Shown here piece after piece: positions 45,670 through 54,649 of a DNA stretch of 64,000 nt (position 1 is the first letter of the stretch; each line of letters opens with the position of its first letter). The stretch covers positions 3,038,001-3,102,000 of the forward strand of contig NZ_AP029028.1 of the NCBI RefSeq assembly GCF_037076565.1, read 5' to 3'. This DNA comes from Herbaspirillum sp. DW155. GTDB lineage: Bacteria; Pseudomonadota; Gammaproteobacteria; Burkholderiales; Burkholderiaceae_D. The position numbers were made by a program, and so were the translations under genes. The notes beneath the pieces are model-generated. The model saw nothing but the letters and a program-made list of their open reading frames with translations. It ran no database searches and was not told the DNA's origin.

Positions 45670-46530
45670 TCAGGCGCGCTGGGCGATCTTCATGAAGGAA
45701 CCGACCAGCCTGCCTTCACGCCGTTCGGCCAGGCAATAGACATAGGTGTGGGTACTGACCGGATCGCCCTCGATGCGCACCATGCGGAAACGTTCATCCG
45801 GAATGAATTCGGCCTCCGACACCGTGCCCAGGCCCAGTCCCCGCGCCACGGCCTCGCGCAAAGCTTCACGACTGCCGATTTCCATCACGATACGCGGGCT
45901 TACGCCGGCCTGCTGCATGGCTTTTTCCAGCGCCAGGCGGGTGGTCGAGCCCTGCTCGCGCATGAGCATGGGCTGCTGATCCAGTTCGGCCAGCGACACC
46001 GCATCGCGCTGGTAGAACGGATGGCTGCGATGGACGAACAGCACCACCGCATGATCGGCATAGGGCAGCGCATGAAAGCGCGCATCGTCGGTGAAACTGG
46101 CCAGCACGGCCACGTCGGTCACATAGTTGGCGAGGTCGGCCAGCGATTGCGCCGAATTACCCAGCTTGATGGACAGCTCCACCTGAGGATAACGGGCGCG
46201 ATAGGCATCGACCATCTCGATCACGTGGAAGGGGCCGACCGCGCCGATGCGCAGATGGCCCACGTGCAGCGCACCTGAATTGACCAGCAGGTTCAGGGCA
46301 TCCAGTTCCAGTTCGGCGATGTTCTGGGCAATCGGCAGCAGGCGCTGGGCGGTCTCGGACAGATCCACTCGCCGCCCGCGGCGGAAGAACAGTTCCACGT
46401 TGTGCTCGCGCTCCAGCGATTGCACCTGCGTGGTCAGGGTGGGCTGGCTCACGCCCAGCGCCCGGGCGGCCGCCGAGAAGCCGCGATGACGGGCGACGGC
46501 CAGGAAGGCGCGCAATTGGGAAGGGGTCAT
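45670..46530 (-). CDS. LysR family regulator, probable phosphonate-catabolism regulator
   Basis: This is a 286-residue LysR-type regulator. The DNA-binding domain is MTPSQLRAFLAVARHRGFSAAARALGVSQPTLTTQVQSLEREHNVELFFRRGRRV. The effector domain has a FMKIAQRA C-terminal end. It is divergent from phnX with 161 bp between, which suggests it controls 2-aminoethylphosphonate or phosphonoacetaldehyde use. The function is inferred from position only. Confidence 0.88.
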   Translation of the reverse strand: MTPSQLRAFLAVARHRGFSAAARALGVSQPTLTTQVQSLEREHNVELFFRRGRRVDLSETAQRLLPIAQNIAELELDALNLLVNSGALHVGHLRIGAVGPFHVIEMVDAYRARYPQVELSIKLGNSAQSLADLANYVTDVAVLASFTDDARFHALPYADHAVVLFVHRSHPFYQRDAVSLAELDQQPMLMREQGSTTRLALEKAMQQAGVSPRIVMEIGSREALREAVARGLGLGTVSEAEFIPDERFRMVRIEGDPVSTHTYVYCLAERREGRLVGSFMKIAQRA

Positions 46531-46551
46531 CTATAGATCCAATCAATACCT

Positions 46552-46580
46552 TTATCGACTTTCGTGGATTATATCGATAA
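46552..46580. promoter_or_regulatory. Inverted repeat between the LysR gene and phnX
   Basis: TTATCGA (46552-46558) and TCGATAA (46574-46580) form a seven-bp inverted repeat with a 15-bp spacer in the divergent promoter region, a common layout for LysR recognition sites. Confidence 0.5.
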
Positions 46581-46691
46581 CAGGGACGTCATAAAGGGAC
46601 GTTAAGCTCTACCTCCAGTCGTGCGGCAGTCGCGGCGCAGCCGTTGGCCCTGCTCGAGCGCACACCTTCACCATCCCTCCAAGGAGAATCC

Positions 46692-47519
46692 ATGTCCCCC
46701 GCCTCCGGCCACGGCCGCACCCTGCAAGCCGTCATCTTCGACTGGGCCGGCACGCTGGTCGACTTCGGCTCGCTGGCGCCGACGCAGATCTTCGTGGACG
46801 CCTTCCGGAGTTTCGGCATCGAACTCAGCCTGGCACAGGCACGCGGCCCCATGGGCCTGTCCAAGTGGCAGCACATCCGCCTGCTGCTGGACGATCCCGC
46901 GCTGGCGCTGCAATGGCGGCAACGCACCGGGCATGCGCCGACGGATGCCGATGTCGACGCCATCTATGCCCATTTCATGCCGATGCAGATCGCCAAGGTC
47001 GGCCAGTATTCGCAACCCATCGAGGGCGCCGCACAGGTACTGGCCTGGCTGCGCGGGCAGGGCCTGAAGATCGGTTCCTGCTCCGGCTATCCGCGCCAGG
47101 TGCTGGATGTGCTGCTGCCGATGGCGGCCGACCAGGGCATCCGCGCGGACCACGTGGTCGCGGGCGACGAGCTGCAAGCCGGTGGCAGGCCTGGTCCCTA
47201 CATGGCCCTGGCCAATATGCTGGCACTGAAGATCGATGACGTGGCCGGCTGCATCAAGGTCGACGATACGGTACCGGGCATCGAGGAAGGCATCCGCGCC
47301 GGTATGTGGAGCGTGGGCGTCACGCTGTCGGGCAATGAAGTCGGCCTGACCCGCGCAGAACTGGACGCACTGCCCGCCACAGAGGTCGCCCGGCTGAAGG
47401 AGCAGGCCCAGCACCGCCTGCGCGCGGCCGGGGCGCACTACGTGATCGATTCGGTGGCCAATCTGCCCGAGGTCGTTGCCCATGTGCGTGCTCGCCTGGC
47501 CATCGGTGAGCGTCCTTGA
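46692..47519 (+). CDS. phnX: Phosphonoacetaldehyde hydrolase
   Basis: This is a 275-residue HAD-superfamily enzyme splitting phosphonoacetaldehyde into acetaldehyde and phosphate. The nucleophile aspartate is in QAVIFDWAGTLVDFGS (D-W-A-G-T is typical of PhnX), and MGLSKWQHI carries the Schiff-base lysine region. IGSCSGYPRQVLDVL and CIKVDDTVPGIEEG are the later HAD motifs. AGGAG lies before the ATG. The usual partner phnW (2-aminoethylphosphonate transaminase) is not adjacent. Confidence 0.95.
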   Translation: MSPASGHGRTLQAVIFDWAGTLVDFGSLAPTQIFVDAFRSFGIELSLAQARGPMGLSKWQHIRLLLDDPALALQWRQRTGHAPTDADVDAIYAHFMPMQIAKVGQYSQPIEGAAQVLAWLRGQGLKIGSCSGYPRQVLDVLLPMAADQGIRADHVVAGDELQAGGRPGPYMALANMLALKIDDVAGCIKVDDTVPGIEEGIRAGMWSVGVTLSGNEVGLTRAELDALPATEVARLKEQAQHRLRAAGAHYVIDSVANLPEVVAHVRARLAIGERP

Positions 47520-47611
47520 ACGCTGGCCGCAGGGCAATCTGAAGCGGCTTCCCGGTCGTTGACCAAGAGGCCGCCTGCCGGGGCGCTGACCTCGCCTTGA
47601 ACCACCAGAAC

Positions 47612-49987
47612 TCAGGCGCGCCGGGTGCGGGCCTTGGCAGGCTTGGCGGAGGCCGTGGTTTTCTTCGGAGCCGGCGATGACCTGGCCACCGTGGTGGCTT
47701 TGCCAGGCGCACGCTTGCGCGCAGTCGTCTCCACCGGCGCCGGCGCATCGCCGTCTTCGCCGATGGCCGTGGTGAGCTTGCGGGCCAGTGCAATCACGCG
47801 ATCGGGATTCACATCGAGCGTGCCGATGAGCAGTTCGATGATCTCCGAGCGCGGATTGGCCAGCGTCGGTTCGATCATCATCACCGCTGCCGCCAGGGCC
47901 AGCGCACGCTCGCGGCTGGCGGCGTCGGGCAGCATCTGGCCCAGCGCATTGAGCGCCTCCACCGGCGCCACGGCGGTAATGCGCGCCTGCTCCTTCAACA
48001 GTTGCACCCAGTTGGTCTGCCTGGACACACTCGCATGCATGTTCGGCAGTTGCGCCAGCAAGCGTGCCAGGCGCAGGCTGCGCCGTTCGAATGCACCGAT
48101 GGACACCATGCCGGCGATGACGATGCGGCACACCGCCTCGGCAAAGCCACCCTCGGCAATCTGATCGATCACGATGTCGCGGTACCGCCCCAGCTCCTGC
48201 TGCGCCCAGCGCTGCGCCAGCTCGGCATCCGGCTCGCGCGGCGGCAGCCAGGCGCCCAGGCCGGTGGGGCCGAACAGCTGGCGCGTCATGCGCACCGTGC
48301 GGGCGTCGCGCCGGTCGCGCCAGGCATTGAGTTCGTCAGTGATCTTCTGCGCCATGCGGCGCTCGTATTGCTTCAGCGGATGCTCGGGATCGAGCTGCAC
48401 CCGATGCGCGCGCGCACTGGCCGCCTGCTGGCGGATGAAGGCCGCTGCCGGATGCGTATCCGAGAACAGTTGCCGCTGCATACGCAGGGGATTCAGGCGC
48501 ATCAGGGCATTGGCGCTCTCGCGGGTGGCGGCCATGCGCACCCAGGGCCGTATCCAGGTCTTGTACCACTGCGCATTGATCTGCGACCACTGGCTGATGG
48601 TCGAGAAAATCTGCTCTTCCTCGCGGCCTTCCGGATTGAGCTTGCGCAGGTCTTCCATGGTGCGGTGCTGGTAGTGCACCGTGTAGTCGCCCGGCTCCAG
48701 CGCATCCCAGCGCTGGGTCGCACGGCCATCCTTGCGCTCCAGCTTCATCTCGTAGAGGCCGGGCGGCAGGCTCTCGATCACGTCCAGCGAACTGACCAGC
48801 TGGTCATGCTCCTTCAGGGCCACCGAACCGCCCACGAAGATGCCCAGGTGCCCCACGCTCTCGTGCAGCACATAGATGATGGTGCGGCCGGCCGCTGCGA
48901 TGGCGCGCTCGTCGCCCCATACATCGATGATCCAGTTCAGCGCCTGCGGCGGCGGCGTGATGTTGTCGCCCCAGGAGGCGAACACCACGATGGGCGCGGT
49001 GATGTCGCGCAGGTTCACCGCCCTGCCCTTGACCTCCAGCTCCCCACGCGCCAGCTTGTTGCCCACGAACAGGTTCTCGGTGATGGCCTCGATCTCGGCC
49101 CCGGTCATGCGAAAGAAGCCGCCCCACCAGCGTTCGAACTCTAGAAAACGCGGCGCCTCCTGATCGACCCCGGACCACAGGTTGTAGTACTTGCTCCAGA
49201 AGGTATTGGCCGGATTGAGTTTCTCGAAATTTTCCACCAGATAGGCACCGTCGAAACGGTCCGCCCCCAGGTCGGCCGCCAGCGAGGCCAGCCAGGTGCC
49301 GCCCAGGGTGGCACCGCTGTAGCGCATCGGATTGAGCGTGGAACTGCCGGCCCAGTAGGAGGCCGGCGCACCCACCATCATCAGCGGACCGAACAGCTCG
49401 GGGCGCACCGCATCCAGCGTCATCATGGCCCAGCCGGCCTGGCAGTTGCCGATCACCACCGGCTTGGCCGGGCATTGCGGATGGCGGCGGATCACTTCTT
49501 CCAGGAAGCTCGCCTCGGCATCCATGACCGTCACCAGCGTCTGCCCGTCCTCGGGCTCGGGGCGGAATGTGACGAAATAGACGGTGTGGCCGGCCTTCAT
49601 CGCCATGCCCACTTCCGAGTCGAACTTGAACCCGCCGATGCCCGGCCCGTGCCCGGCGCGCGGATCGACCACCACCACCGGCCGCGCTCCCGGATCGACC
49701 GGCAGGCCCGGCGGTGGCTGCAGGCGCAACAGGGCGTAGTTGCAGGGTTGCGGCAGGTCGTGACCATCCAGCACCACTTCATGCTCAAACTTTAGCAGGG
49801 GCGGCGTGCCTTGCTCCAGATGTTCCAGGTAGTCGTTGCCACGGTCGAGCAGCGTGTCCAGGAAGAGGAAACTGCGCTGCACGCAGTCCTGCAGATATGC
49901 GGGCACATCCCCGAAAGGGGTCGTGGCCCGGGCCGGTTCGGCTTGATGCGCAGGTGGGGCCGCTACCGGTTTCTTGCGGTTCATCAT
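47612..49987 (-). CDS. DUF3141 protein with PHA-synthase-like alpha/beta-hydrolase core
   Basis: This is a 791-residue cytoplasmic protein. The alpha/beta-hydrolase core (about 70-400) has a cysteine elbow GNCQAGWA instead of a serine elbow, an aspartate in FASWGDNITPPPQA and a histidine in ESVGHLGIFVG; this Cys-Asp-His set resembles polyhydroxyalkanoate synthases. From about 590 an independent helical region (IDQIAEGGFAEAVCRIVIAGM through IEPTLANPRSEIIELLIGTL) resembles a TerB-like domain. The last 40 residues are Lys/Ala/Thr/Arg-rich, like nucleic-acid- or polymer-binding tails. GGAG precedes the first of two adjacent ATGs. The family is annotated DUF3141; its activity is not established. 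It converges with phnX. Confidence 0.83.
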   Translation of the reverse strand: MMNRKKPVAAPPAHQAEPARATTPFGDVPAYLQDCVQRSFLFLDTLLDRGNDYLEHLEQGTPPLLKFEHEVVLDGHDLPQPCNYALLRLQPPPGLPVDPGARPVVVVDPRAGHGPGIGGFKFDSEVGMAMKAGHTVYFVTFRPEPEDGQTLVTVMDAEASFLEEVIRRHPQCPAKPVVIGNCQAGWAMMTLDAVRPELFGPLMMVGAPASYWAGSSTLNPMRYSGATLGGTWLASLAADLGADRFDGAYLVENFEKLNPANTFWSKYYNLWSGVDQEAPRFLEFERWWGGFFRMTGAEIEAITENLFVGNKLARGELEVKGRAVNLRDITAPIVVFASWGDNITPPPQALNWIIDVWGDERAIAAAGRTIIYVLHESVGHLGIFVGGSVALKEHDQLVSSLDVIESLPPGLYEMKLERKDGRATQRWDALEPGDYTVHYQHRTMEDLRKLNPEGREEEQIFSTISQWSQINAQWYKTWIRPWVRMAATRESANALMRLNPLRMQRQLFSDTHPAAAFIRQQAASARAHRVQLDPEHPLKQYERRMAQKITDELNAWRDRRDARTVRMTRQLFGPTGLGAWLPPREPDAELAQRWAQQELGRYRDIVIDQIAEGGFAEAVCRIVIAGMVSIGAFERRSLRLARLLAQLPNMHASVSRQTNWVQLLKEQARITAVAPVEALNALGQMLPDAASRERALALAAAVMMIEPTLANPRSEIIELLIGTLDVNPDRVIALARKLTTAIGEDGDAPAPVETTARKRAPGKATTVARSSPAPKKTTASAKPAKARTRRA

Positions 49988-50125
49988 GACTGCACTCCAG
50001 AGCAAGGGATAGCCTCATGATACGGACAAAGAGGGCGGCAAATCGGCCGATCTCTGCGACAATGAAGCCGCAATTCGCGGTATTGGCCTTGACATGCAAC
50101 ACAAACATTGCACGGAGGAATGTCC

Positions 50126-50998
50126 ATGGAGCTGAAAAGCCTGGTAGACCAGCCCGGCAAATTGCCGACCGTTCCCAAGGTGGTCCAGCAACTGATCGCC
50201 AGTTTCAATGCCGAGGATGTCTCCTCGCACGAGATCGCCCAACAGATCGCCGCCGACCCGGCACTGACCGCCAAGGTGCTGCGGCTGGCGAACTCGGCTT
50301 TCTTTCACGTCTCCCGTACCATCGGTACGGTCGACGATGCGCTGCGCATGCTGGGCTTCATCATGGTGCGCAACCTGGTGCTGGGCAATGGCATGGTGGC
50401 CGCCTTCAAGAACACCCCTGGCATGGACCTGCACCAGTTCTGGCGGCACACCCTCTACTCTGCTGCAGCGGCGCGCTGGCTGGCCATGCACGCAGGCAGC
50501 ACCGGTGAAGACAATGGCGATGCCATCTTCACGGTCGGCATGATGCATGGGATTGGTCAGTTGCAGTTGCATGCCGTCGCCGCGGCCGCCGTAGCGCCGC
50601 TGGACAAGCAGAGCAATGTCCTGGACGCCGATCGCGCCGAGCGCGAGAAAGCAGCCTGGGGCTTTCACCATGCCGATGTCTCGGCAGAGCTGGCCAGCCT
50701 CTGGCACTTCCCGGATACGCTGGTGAGCGCCTTGCGCTGCGTGCCTGATCCACTGGCCGCCGGACGGCTGGATCGCGCCGCCGCCTGGGTGCATCTGGGC
50801 GCCTGGGCTGCGCGCGTGACCGTGCTGTCGCTGGATGATGAGACAGCGCGCGCCAGCTATCCCGCCGCGCTCGGCAAGAAACTGAGTGTGGACCCGGCCT
50901 GGATGCCGCTGCTGGTCAAGCACGATCCGGACAAGGCCGGCCGCGCCATGCCCTCGCTGGGAGAGCTGGCGGCCGGCCTCGATGCGATGCTCGAATAA
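50126..50998 (+). CDS. HDOD domain signalling protein
   Basis: This is a 290-residue protein with an HDOD domain over most of its length: LPTVPKVVQQLIASFNAEDVSSHEIAQQIAADPALTAKVLRLANSAFF, VDDALRMLGFIMVRNLVL and FTVGMMHGIGQLQL. The ATG at 50126 is chosen because GGAGGA ends six bases before it; an ATG at 50120 directly abuts the ribosome site. It is divergent from the DUF3141 gene, and the small membrane-protein gene follows after nine bases. The partner is unknown. Confidence 0.88.
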   Translation: MELKSLVDQPGKLPTVPKVVQQLIASFNAEDVSSHEIAQQIAADPALTAKVLRLANSAFFHVSRTIGTVDDALRMLGFIMVRNLVLGNGMVAAFKNTPGMDLHQFWRHTLYSAAAARWLAMHAGSTGEDNGDAIFTVGMMHGIGQLQLHAVAAAAVAPLDKQSNVLDADRAEREKAAWGFHHADVSAELASLWHFPDTLVSALRCVPDPLAAGRLDRAAAWVHLGAWAARVTVLSLDDETARASYPAALGKKLSVDPAWMPLLVKHDPDKAGRAMPSLGELAAGLDAMLE

Positions 50999-51007
50999 GG
51001 AGAACGG

Positions 51008-51244
51008 ATGGAGACTTTCATCAACCTGGTGCTGGGCTTCCTGCGCTATCTGGCATTCAATGCTGTTTTCTACGTCATCGGCTGCGGCCTGCTCAAGCTG
51101 CTCACGCTGGGCCGCTATCCCCGCTGGCTGCCGCTGCGCGCCGGCCACTGGCGCCAGCAGGCCCAGGATGCCGATCTGGTGGCGCTGTTCGGCTTGCTGA
51201 CCAGCGTGGGATTGCTGGTCCTGGGCCTGTACCTTTTCAGCTGA
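51008..51244 (+). CDS. Small membrane protein of unknown function
   Basis: This is a 78-residue protein (METFINLVLGFLRYLAFNAVFYVIGCGLLKLL) with two hydrophobic segments, near residues 7-32 and 58-77, separated by a basic loop (GRYPRWLPLRAGHWRQQ). AAGGAG lies seven bases before the ATG. It follows the HDOD gene closely and is probably co-transcribed. I do not recognise a family. Confidence 0.72.
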   Translation: METFINLVLGFLRYLAFNAVFYVIGCGLLKLLTLGRYPRWLPLRAGHWRQQAQDADLVALFGLLTSVGLLVLGLYLFS

Positions 51245-51260
51245 TCCTGCCCCTCGTGCA

Positions 51261-51557
51261 TCAGGTCGCGCAAATGCTGCAACTATGTCCCTTGCAGTTG
51301 TGCAGCACGCTGCTGCGACCAGCCCCCGCATGCGTTCCCGGTCCGGTCGCGCCCTGCCCGGCCAGTTGCTCGGCGCCGTTGCGCGGCTGCCAGCGATACT
51401 TGACCTGCAAGCCCACATGACCGCCCGTGGGCATGGGCGAAGCCGCGGTCTCCTGCTTGCAGTAAGGACAGGTGGTCTGCCCGTGCAGGCCCTGCAGGGG
51501 AATGAGCCGTTCGAAGATGCCTTCGCAATGGCTGCAGCGGATGTCGTACAAAGGCAT
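51261..51557 (-). CDS. fmdB: FmdB family zinc-ribbon protein
   Basis: This is a 98-residue protein starting MPLYDIRCSHCEGIFERLIPL, the FmdB N-terminus. Two CxxC knuckles (CSHC near 8-11 and CPYC near 30-33) form a zinc ribbon. The C-terminal tail ends CKGHSCSIC, adding three cysteines. FmdB was described as a putative regulator in the formamide operon of Methylophilus. AGGAGG precedes the ATG at 51557. It is the last gene of the amide operon, 83 bp after fmdA. Confidence 0.9.
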   Translation of the reverse strand: MPLYDIRCSHCEGIFERLIPLQGLHGQTTCPYCKQETAASPMPTGGHVGLQVKYRWQPRNGAEQLAGQGATGPGTHAGAGRSSVLHNCKGHSCSICAT

Positions 51558-51640
51558 GTTGTCCTCCTCAAGAATCTGCGACAAAAAAGCCGGCCAGGCC
51601 TGCGCCCGGCCGGCAACACACACGTCACTACGAACTGCGA

Positions 51641-52825
51641 TCAGCCCTGGGCCTTGCGTCCCCAGTAGGACTTGTCATTGAGCATGCCCTTGGGCGTGAT
51701 GTCCTGATCGAAGATCGAGGTCGGCAAAGCCACCGTGCAAGCGCAGTTGGGAATATCGACGATGCCGCCGATGCGCCCTTCCACCGGTGCGGCGGTCAGC
51801 AGCATGTAGGCCTGGCTGCCGGTGTAGCCGAAGTGGGTCAGGTAATCGATGGCCTTCAGGCAGGCCTGGCGATAGGCCACGGTGGCATCGAGGTAGTAGT
51901 TCACGCCGTTTTCCACACTGATGCCCTCGAAGGTCAGCCACTGCTCGTAATGCGGCTTGACGATGCTGGGCATGAAGATGGGCGAGGTGATGTTGTACTT
52001 GGCCATGCCGCCCTTGATGAGGTCGAAGCCGACGTGACTCACGCCATCCATCTCGATGGCGCCGCAGAAACCGATCTCGCCATCGCCCTGCGAGAAGTGC
52101 AGGTCGCCCATCGAGAAACCCGCCCCCTTCACATACACCGGGAAAAAGATGCGGGTGCCCGCCGACAGATCCTTGATGTCGGTATTGCCGCCATGCTCGC
52201 GCGGCGGCACGGTGCGGGCGGCGACCTTGGCCATCTCGTCGAACTTGGCACCGGTCAATCCGCGCAGCACCGCAGTGCTGGGGTTGGGCGGCTGCGCCAG
52301 GCCCTTGGCGGCCAGCGGCGCTTCGCGGCGGTTCCACTCGGCCAGCAGGTCATGCGAGGGCAGGCAACCCATCAGACCCGGGTGGGTCAGGCCGGCGATG
52401 CGCACGCCTGGGATGTGGCGCGAGGTGGCATACAAGCCCTTCAGGTCCCAGATGGCCTTGTCGGCCTCGGGGAAGTAATCAGCCAGGAAGCCGCCACCGT
52501 TTTCCTTGGCAAAGACGCCGGAAAAACCGACCGGGGTCACCGGCTTGATATCGAGCAGGTCGATCACCAGCAGGTCGCCCGGCTCGGCGCCTTCGACGTG
52601 GAAGGGACCGGTCAGCGGATGGGCGCGGGTCAGGTCGACGTTCTTGACGTCGGAGACGTCATCGGTGTCCTGGATCTGCGCATCGAGGAAGTCAAGCGAC
52701 TCGATCAGGATGGATTCGCCCGGCTTGACGGAAGCCAGGAACGGCAGGTCCGGATGCCAGCGGTTGTGGCCCAGTTCAGCCTGCTCTGCCAGCGGGACGC
52801 CGGGCTTGATCTTGAAGTGTTGCAT
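51641..52825 (-). CDS. fmdA: Formamidase (acetamidase/formamidase family)
   Basis: This is a 394-residue FmdA-type amidase that hydrolyses formamide to formate and ammonia. Family blocks include HNRWHPDLPFLASVKPGE, GPFHVEGAEPGDLLVIDLLDI, HPGLMGCLPSH, PPREHGGNTDIKDLSAG and GDLHFSQGDGEIGFCGAIEMDG. The length agrees with known FmdA proteins. It is downstream of amiE and upstream of fmdB. It belongs to a different fold from AmiE, so the operon carries two unrelated amidases. Confidence 0.94.
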   Translation of the reverse strand: MQHFKIKPGVPLAEQAELGHNRWHPDLPFLASVKPGESILIESLDFLDAQIQDTDDVSDVKNVDLTRAHPLTGPFHVEGAEPGDLLVIDLLDIKPVTPVGFSGVFAKENGGGFLADYFPEADKAIWDLKGLYATSRHIPGVRIAGLTHPGLMGCLPSHDLLAEWNRREAPLAAKGLAQPPNPSTAVLRGLTGAKFDEMAKVAARTVPPREHGGNTDIKDLSAGTRIFFPVYVKGAGFSMGDLHFSQGDGEIGFCGAIEMDGVSHVGFDLIKGGMAKYNITSPIFMPSIVKPHYEQWLTFEGISVENGVNYYLDATVAYRQACLKAIDYLTHFGYTGSQAYMLLTAAPVEGRIGGIVDIPNCACTVALPTSIFDQDITPKGMLNDKSYWGRKAQG

Positions 52826-52873
52826 GCGATCTCCTTGGTGGTGGGTATGTGATGAGGCCTTGCGCCCTGGGCC

Positions 52874-53905
52874 TCAGGCTGCCGGCTCGATGGGAATCCC
52901 CGGCATCGGGCATTCGGGCGTACCGGCACTGTTGCGCGTCAATGCCTCTACCTGGGCGCGCGCAGCCTGCGGGTCATTGACCCAGGTGCGATAGAAGTCG
53001 AAAGGACACTCGGCCACGCCCGCCGGCGATTCGCCCGAATTGATCCTGCCGGTGTAGCCGCGATGCAGCAACTTGTAGAGATGGTTCTGCGACTGCCAGT
53101 TGCGGCGCGCATCGCGGATGGCCGAGACCGACAGCTCGGCATACTGGATGCCCATTTCCTCGGTGCCGCATTCGCCCAGCGTGCGGCCGTCGAAGCCGAC
53201 GATGGCCGAATGGCCGAAGTAGGAATAGACGCCATCGAACCCGGAGGCATTGGCCACGGCCACATACAGGTTGTTCATCCAGGCCATGGCCTTGGAGACC
53301 ATGATCTGCTGTTCCTTGGCCGGATACATGTAGCCCTGGCAGCGCACCACCAGTTCCGCGCCCTTCATGGCGCAATCACGCCAGATCTCGGGATAGTTGC
53401 CGTCATCGCAGATGATGAGGCTGATCTTCAGACCCTTGGGACCGTCGCAGACATAGGTGGTATCGCCCGGATACCAGCCCTCGATGGGCGTCCACGGCAT
53501 GATCTTGCGATACTTCTGCACGATCTCGCCCTGGTCGTTGATGAGGATGAGCGTGTTGTAAGGCACCTTGCGCGGATGCTCTTCATGGCGCTCGCCGGTC
53601 AGCGAAAACACGCCCCACACACCCGCAATGCGGCAGGCTTCGGAAAAGATGGCGGTCTCGTCACCGGGGATGGTGGCGGCGGTCTCGAACATCTCTTCAC
53701 GGTCATACATGATGCCGTGGGTGGAATACTCCGGGAACACCACCAGGTCCAGTCCCGGCAGTCCCTGCTTCATGCCGACCAGCATGGCGGCGATCTTGCG
53801 TGCGTTCTCCAGCACCTCGCCGCGTGTATGCAGGCGCGGCATCTTGTAGTTCACCACGGCCACGCCTACGGCGTCGCGGCTACTTGAAATGTCTCCATGT
53901 CGCAT
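52874..53905 (-). CDS. amiE: Aliphatic amidase AmiE
   Basis: This is a 343-residue nitrilase-superfamily amidase acting on acetamide, propionamide and similar short amides. The N-terminus [27 protein letters not shown] is almost that of Pseudomonas AmiE. The catalytic residues are in their standard places: E59 in VVFPEYS, K134 in KYRKIMP, E142 and C166 in [15 protein letters not shown]. The closely related formamidase AmiF is an alternative, but the N-terminus favours AmiE. It lies between urtE and fmdA, 29 bp after urtE. Confidence 0.93.
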   Translation of the reverse strand: MRHGDISSSRDAVGVAVVNYKMPRLHTRGEVLENARKIAAMLVGMKQGLPGLDLVVFPEYSTHGIMYDREEMFETAATIPGDETAIFSEACRIAGVWGVFSLTGERHEEHPRKVPYNTLILINDQGEIVQKYRKIMPWTPIEGWYPGDTTYVCDGPKGLKISLIICDDGNYPEIWRDCAMKGAELVVRCQGYMYPAKEQQIMVSKAMAWMNNLYVAVANASGFDGVYSYFGHSAIVGFDGRTLGECGTEEMGIQYAELSVSAIRDARRNWQSQNHLYKLLHRGYTGRINSGESPAGVAECPFDFYRTWVNDPQAARAQVEALTRNSAGTPECPMPGIPIEPAA

Positions 53906-53934
53906 GGGCTTGCTCCTCTGAAAAGACGGTCAGA

Positions 53935-54624
53935 TCAGACCGACAGGTACTTGCTGATGGTGGGCGCATCGACGTTCTCGCGCGTGTCTTCATAGACGAA
54001 GCGGCCCTTGTCGATGACCAGGAAGCGATCGGCAATCTCCAGCGTGAAGCTCAGCACCTGCTCCGACACTACGATGGTGAGCGCGCGGATCTTGCGGATT
54101 TCCTTCAGGCTCCTGGCGATGTCCTTGATGATGGAAGGCTGGATGCCTTCGGTCGGCTCATCCAGCAGCAGCACCCGCGGATTGGTCGCCAGCGCGCGCG
54201 CAATGGCCAGTTGCTGCTGCTGGCCGCCGGAGAGATTGCCGCCCTTGCGGGTGCGCATGTCGTAGAGCACCGGGAACAGCGAATACAGTTCATCGGGCAC
54301 CTTGCCCCTGGCCGAGGCGGGCAGGCCGGTCTGGATGTTTTCCAGCACCGTCATGTGCGAGAAGATCATGCGTCCCTGCGGCACGTAGGCCACGCCGCGC
54401 TCGACGCGCTGGTGGCTTTCCAGACCACCGAGTTCCACGCCATCGATGCTGATGCTGCCGCCGCGCAGCGGCAGGATGCCCATCAGGGTCTTGAACAGCG
54501 TGGTCTTGCCCATGCCGTTGCGGCCCATGACGGCGACGATTTCTTCCTTGGCCACCGACAGATCGACGTCGTGGATGACCTTGCTCTGGCCGTAGCCGGA
54601 AGCGAGTTGCGAGACTTTGAACAT
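53935..54624 (-). CDS. urtE: Urea/short-chain amide ABC transporter ATP-binding protein UrtE
   Basis: This is a 229-residue LivF/UrtE-type ATPase. Walker A is GRNGMGKTT near 36-44, the signature LSGGQQQQLAIARAL near 135, and Walker B VLLLDEPTEGIQPS follows. The E-G-I-Q-P-S continuation is typical of UrtE. The ATG at 54624 (MFKVSQLASGYGQ) has GGAG eight bases before it. It pairs with urtD. Confidence 0.92.
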   Translation of the reverse strand: MFKVSQLASGYGQSKVIHDVDLSVAKEEIVAVMGRNGMGKTTLFKTLMGILPLRGGSISIDGVELGGLESHQRVERGVAYVPQGRMIFSHMTVLENIQTGLPASARGKVPDELYSLFPVLYDMRTRKGGNLSGGQQQQLAIARALATNPRVLLLDEPTEGIQPSIIKDIARSLKEIRKIRALTIVVSEQVLSFTLEIADRFLVIDKGRFVYEDTRENVDAPTISKYLSV

Positions 54625-54649
54625 GGCAGGCTCCGAGGGTGATGGGCGT

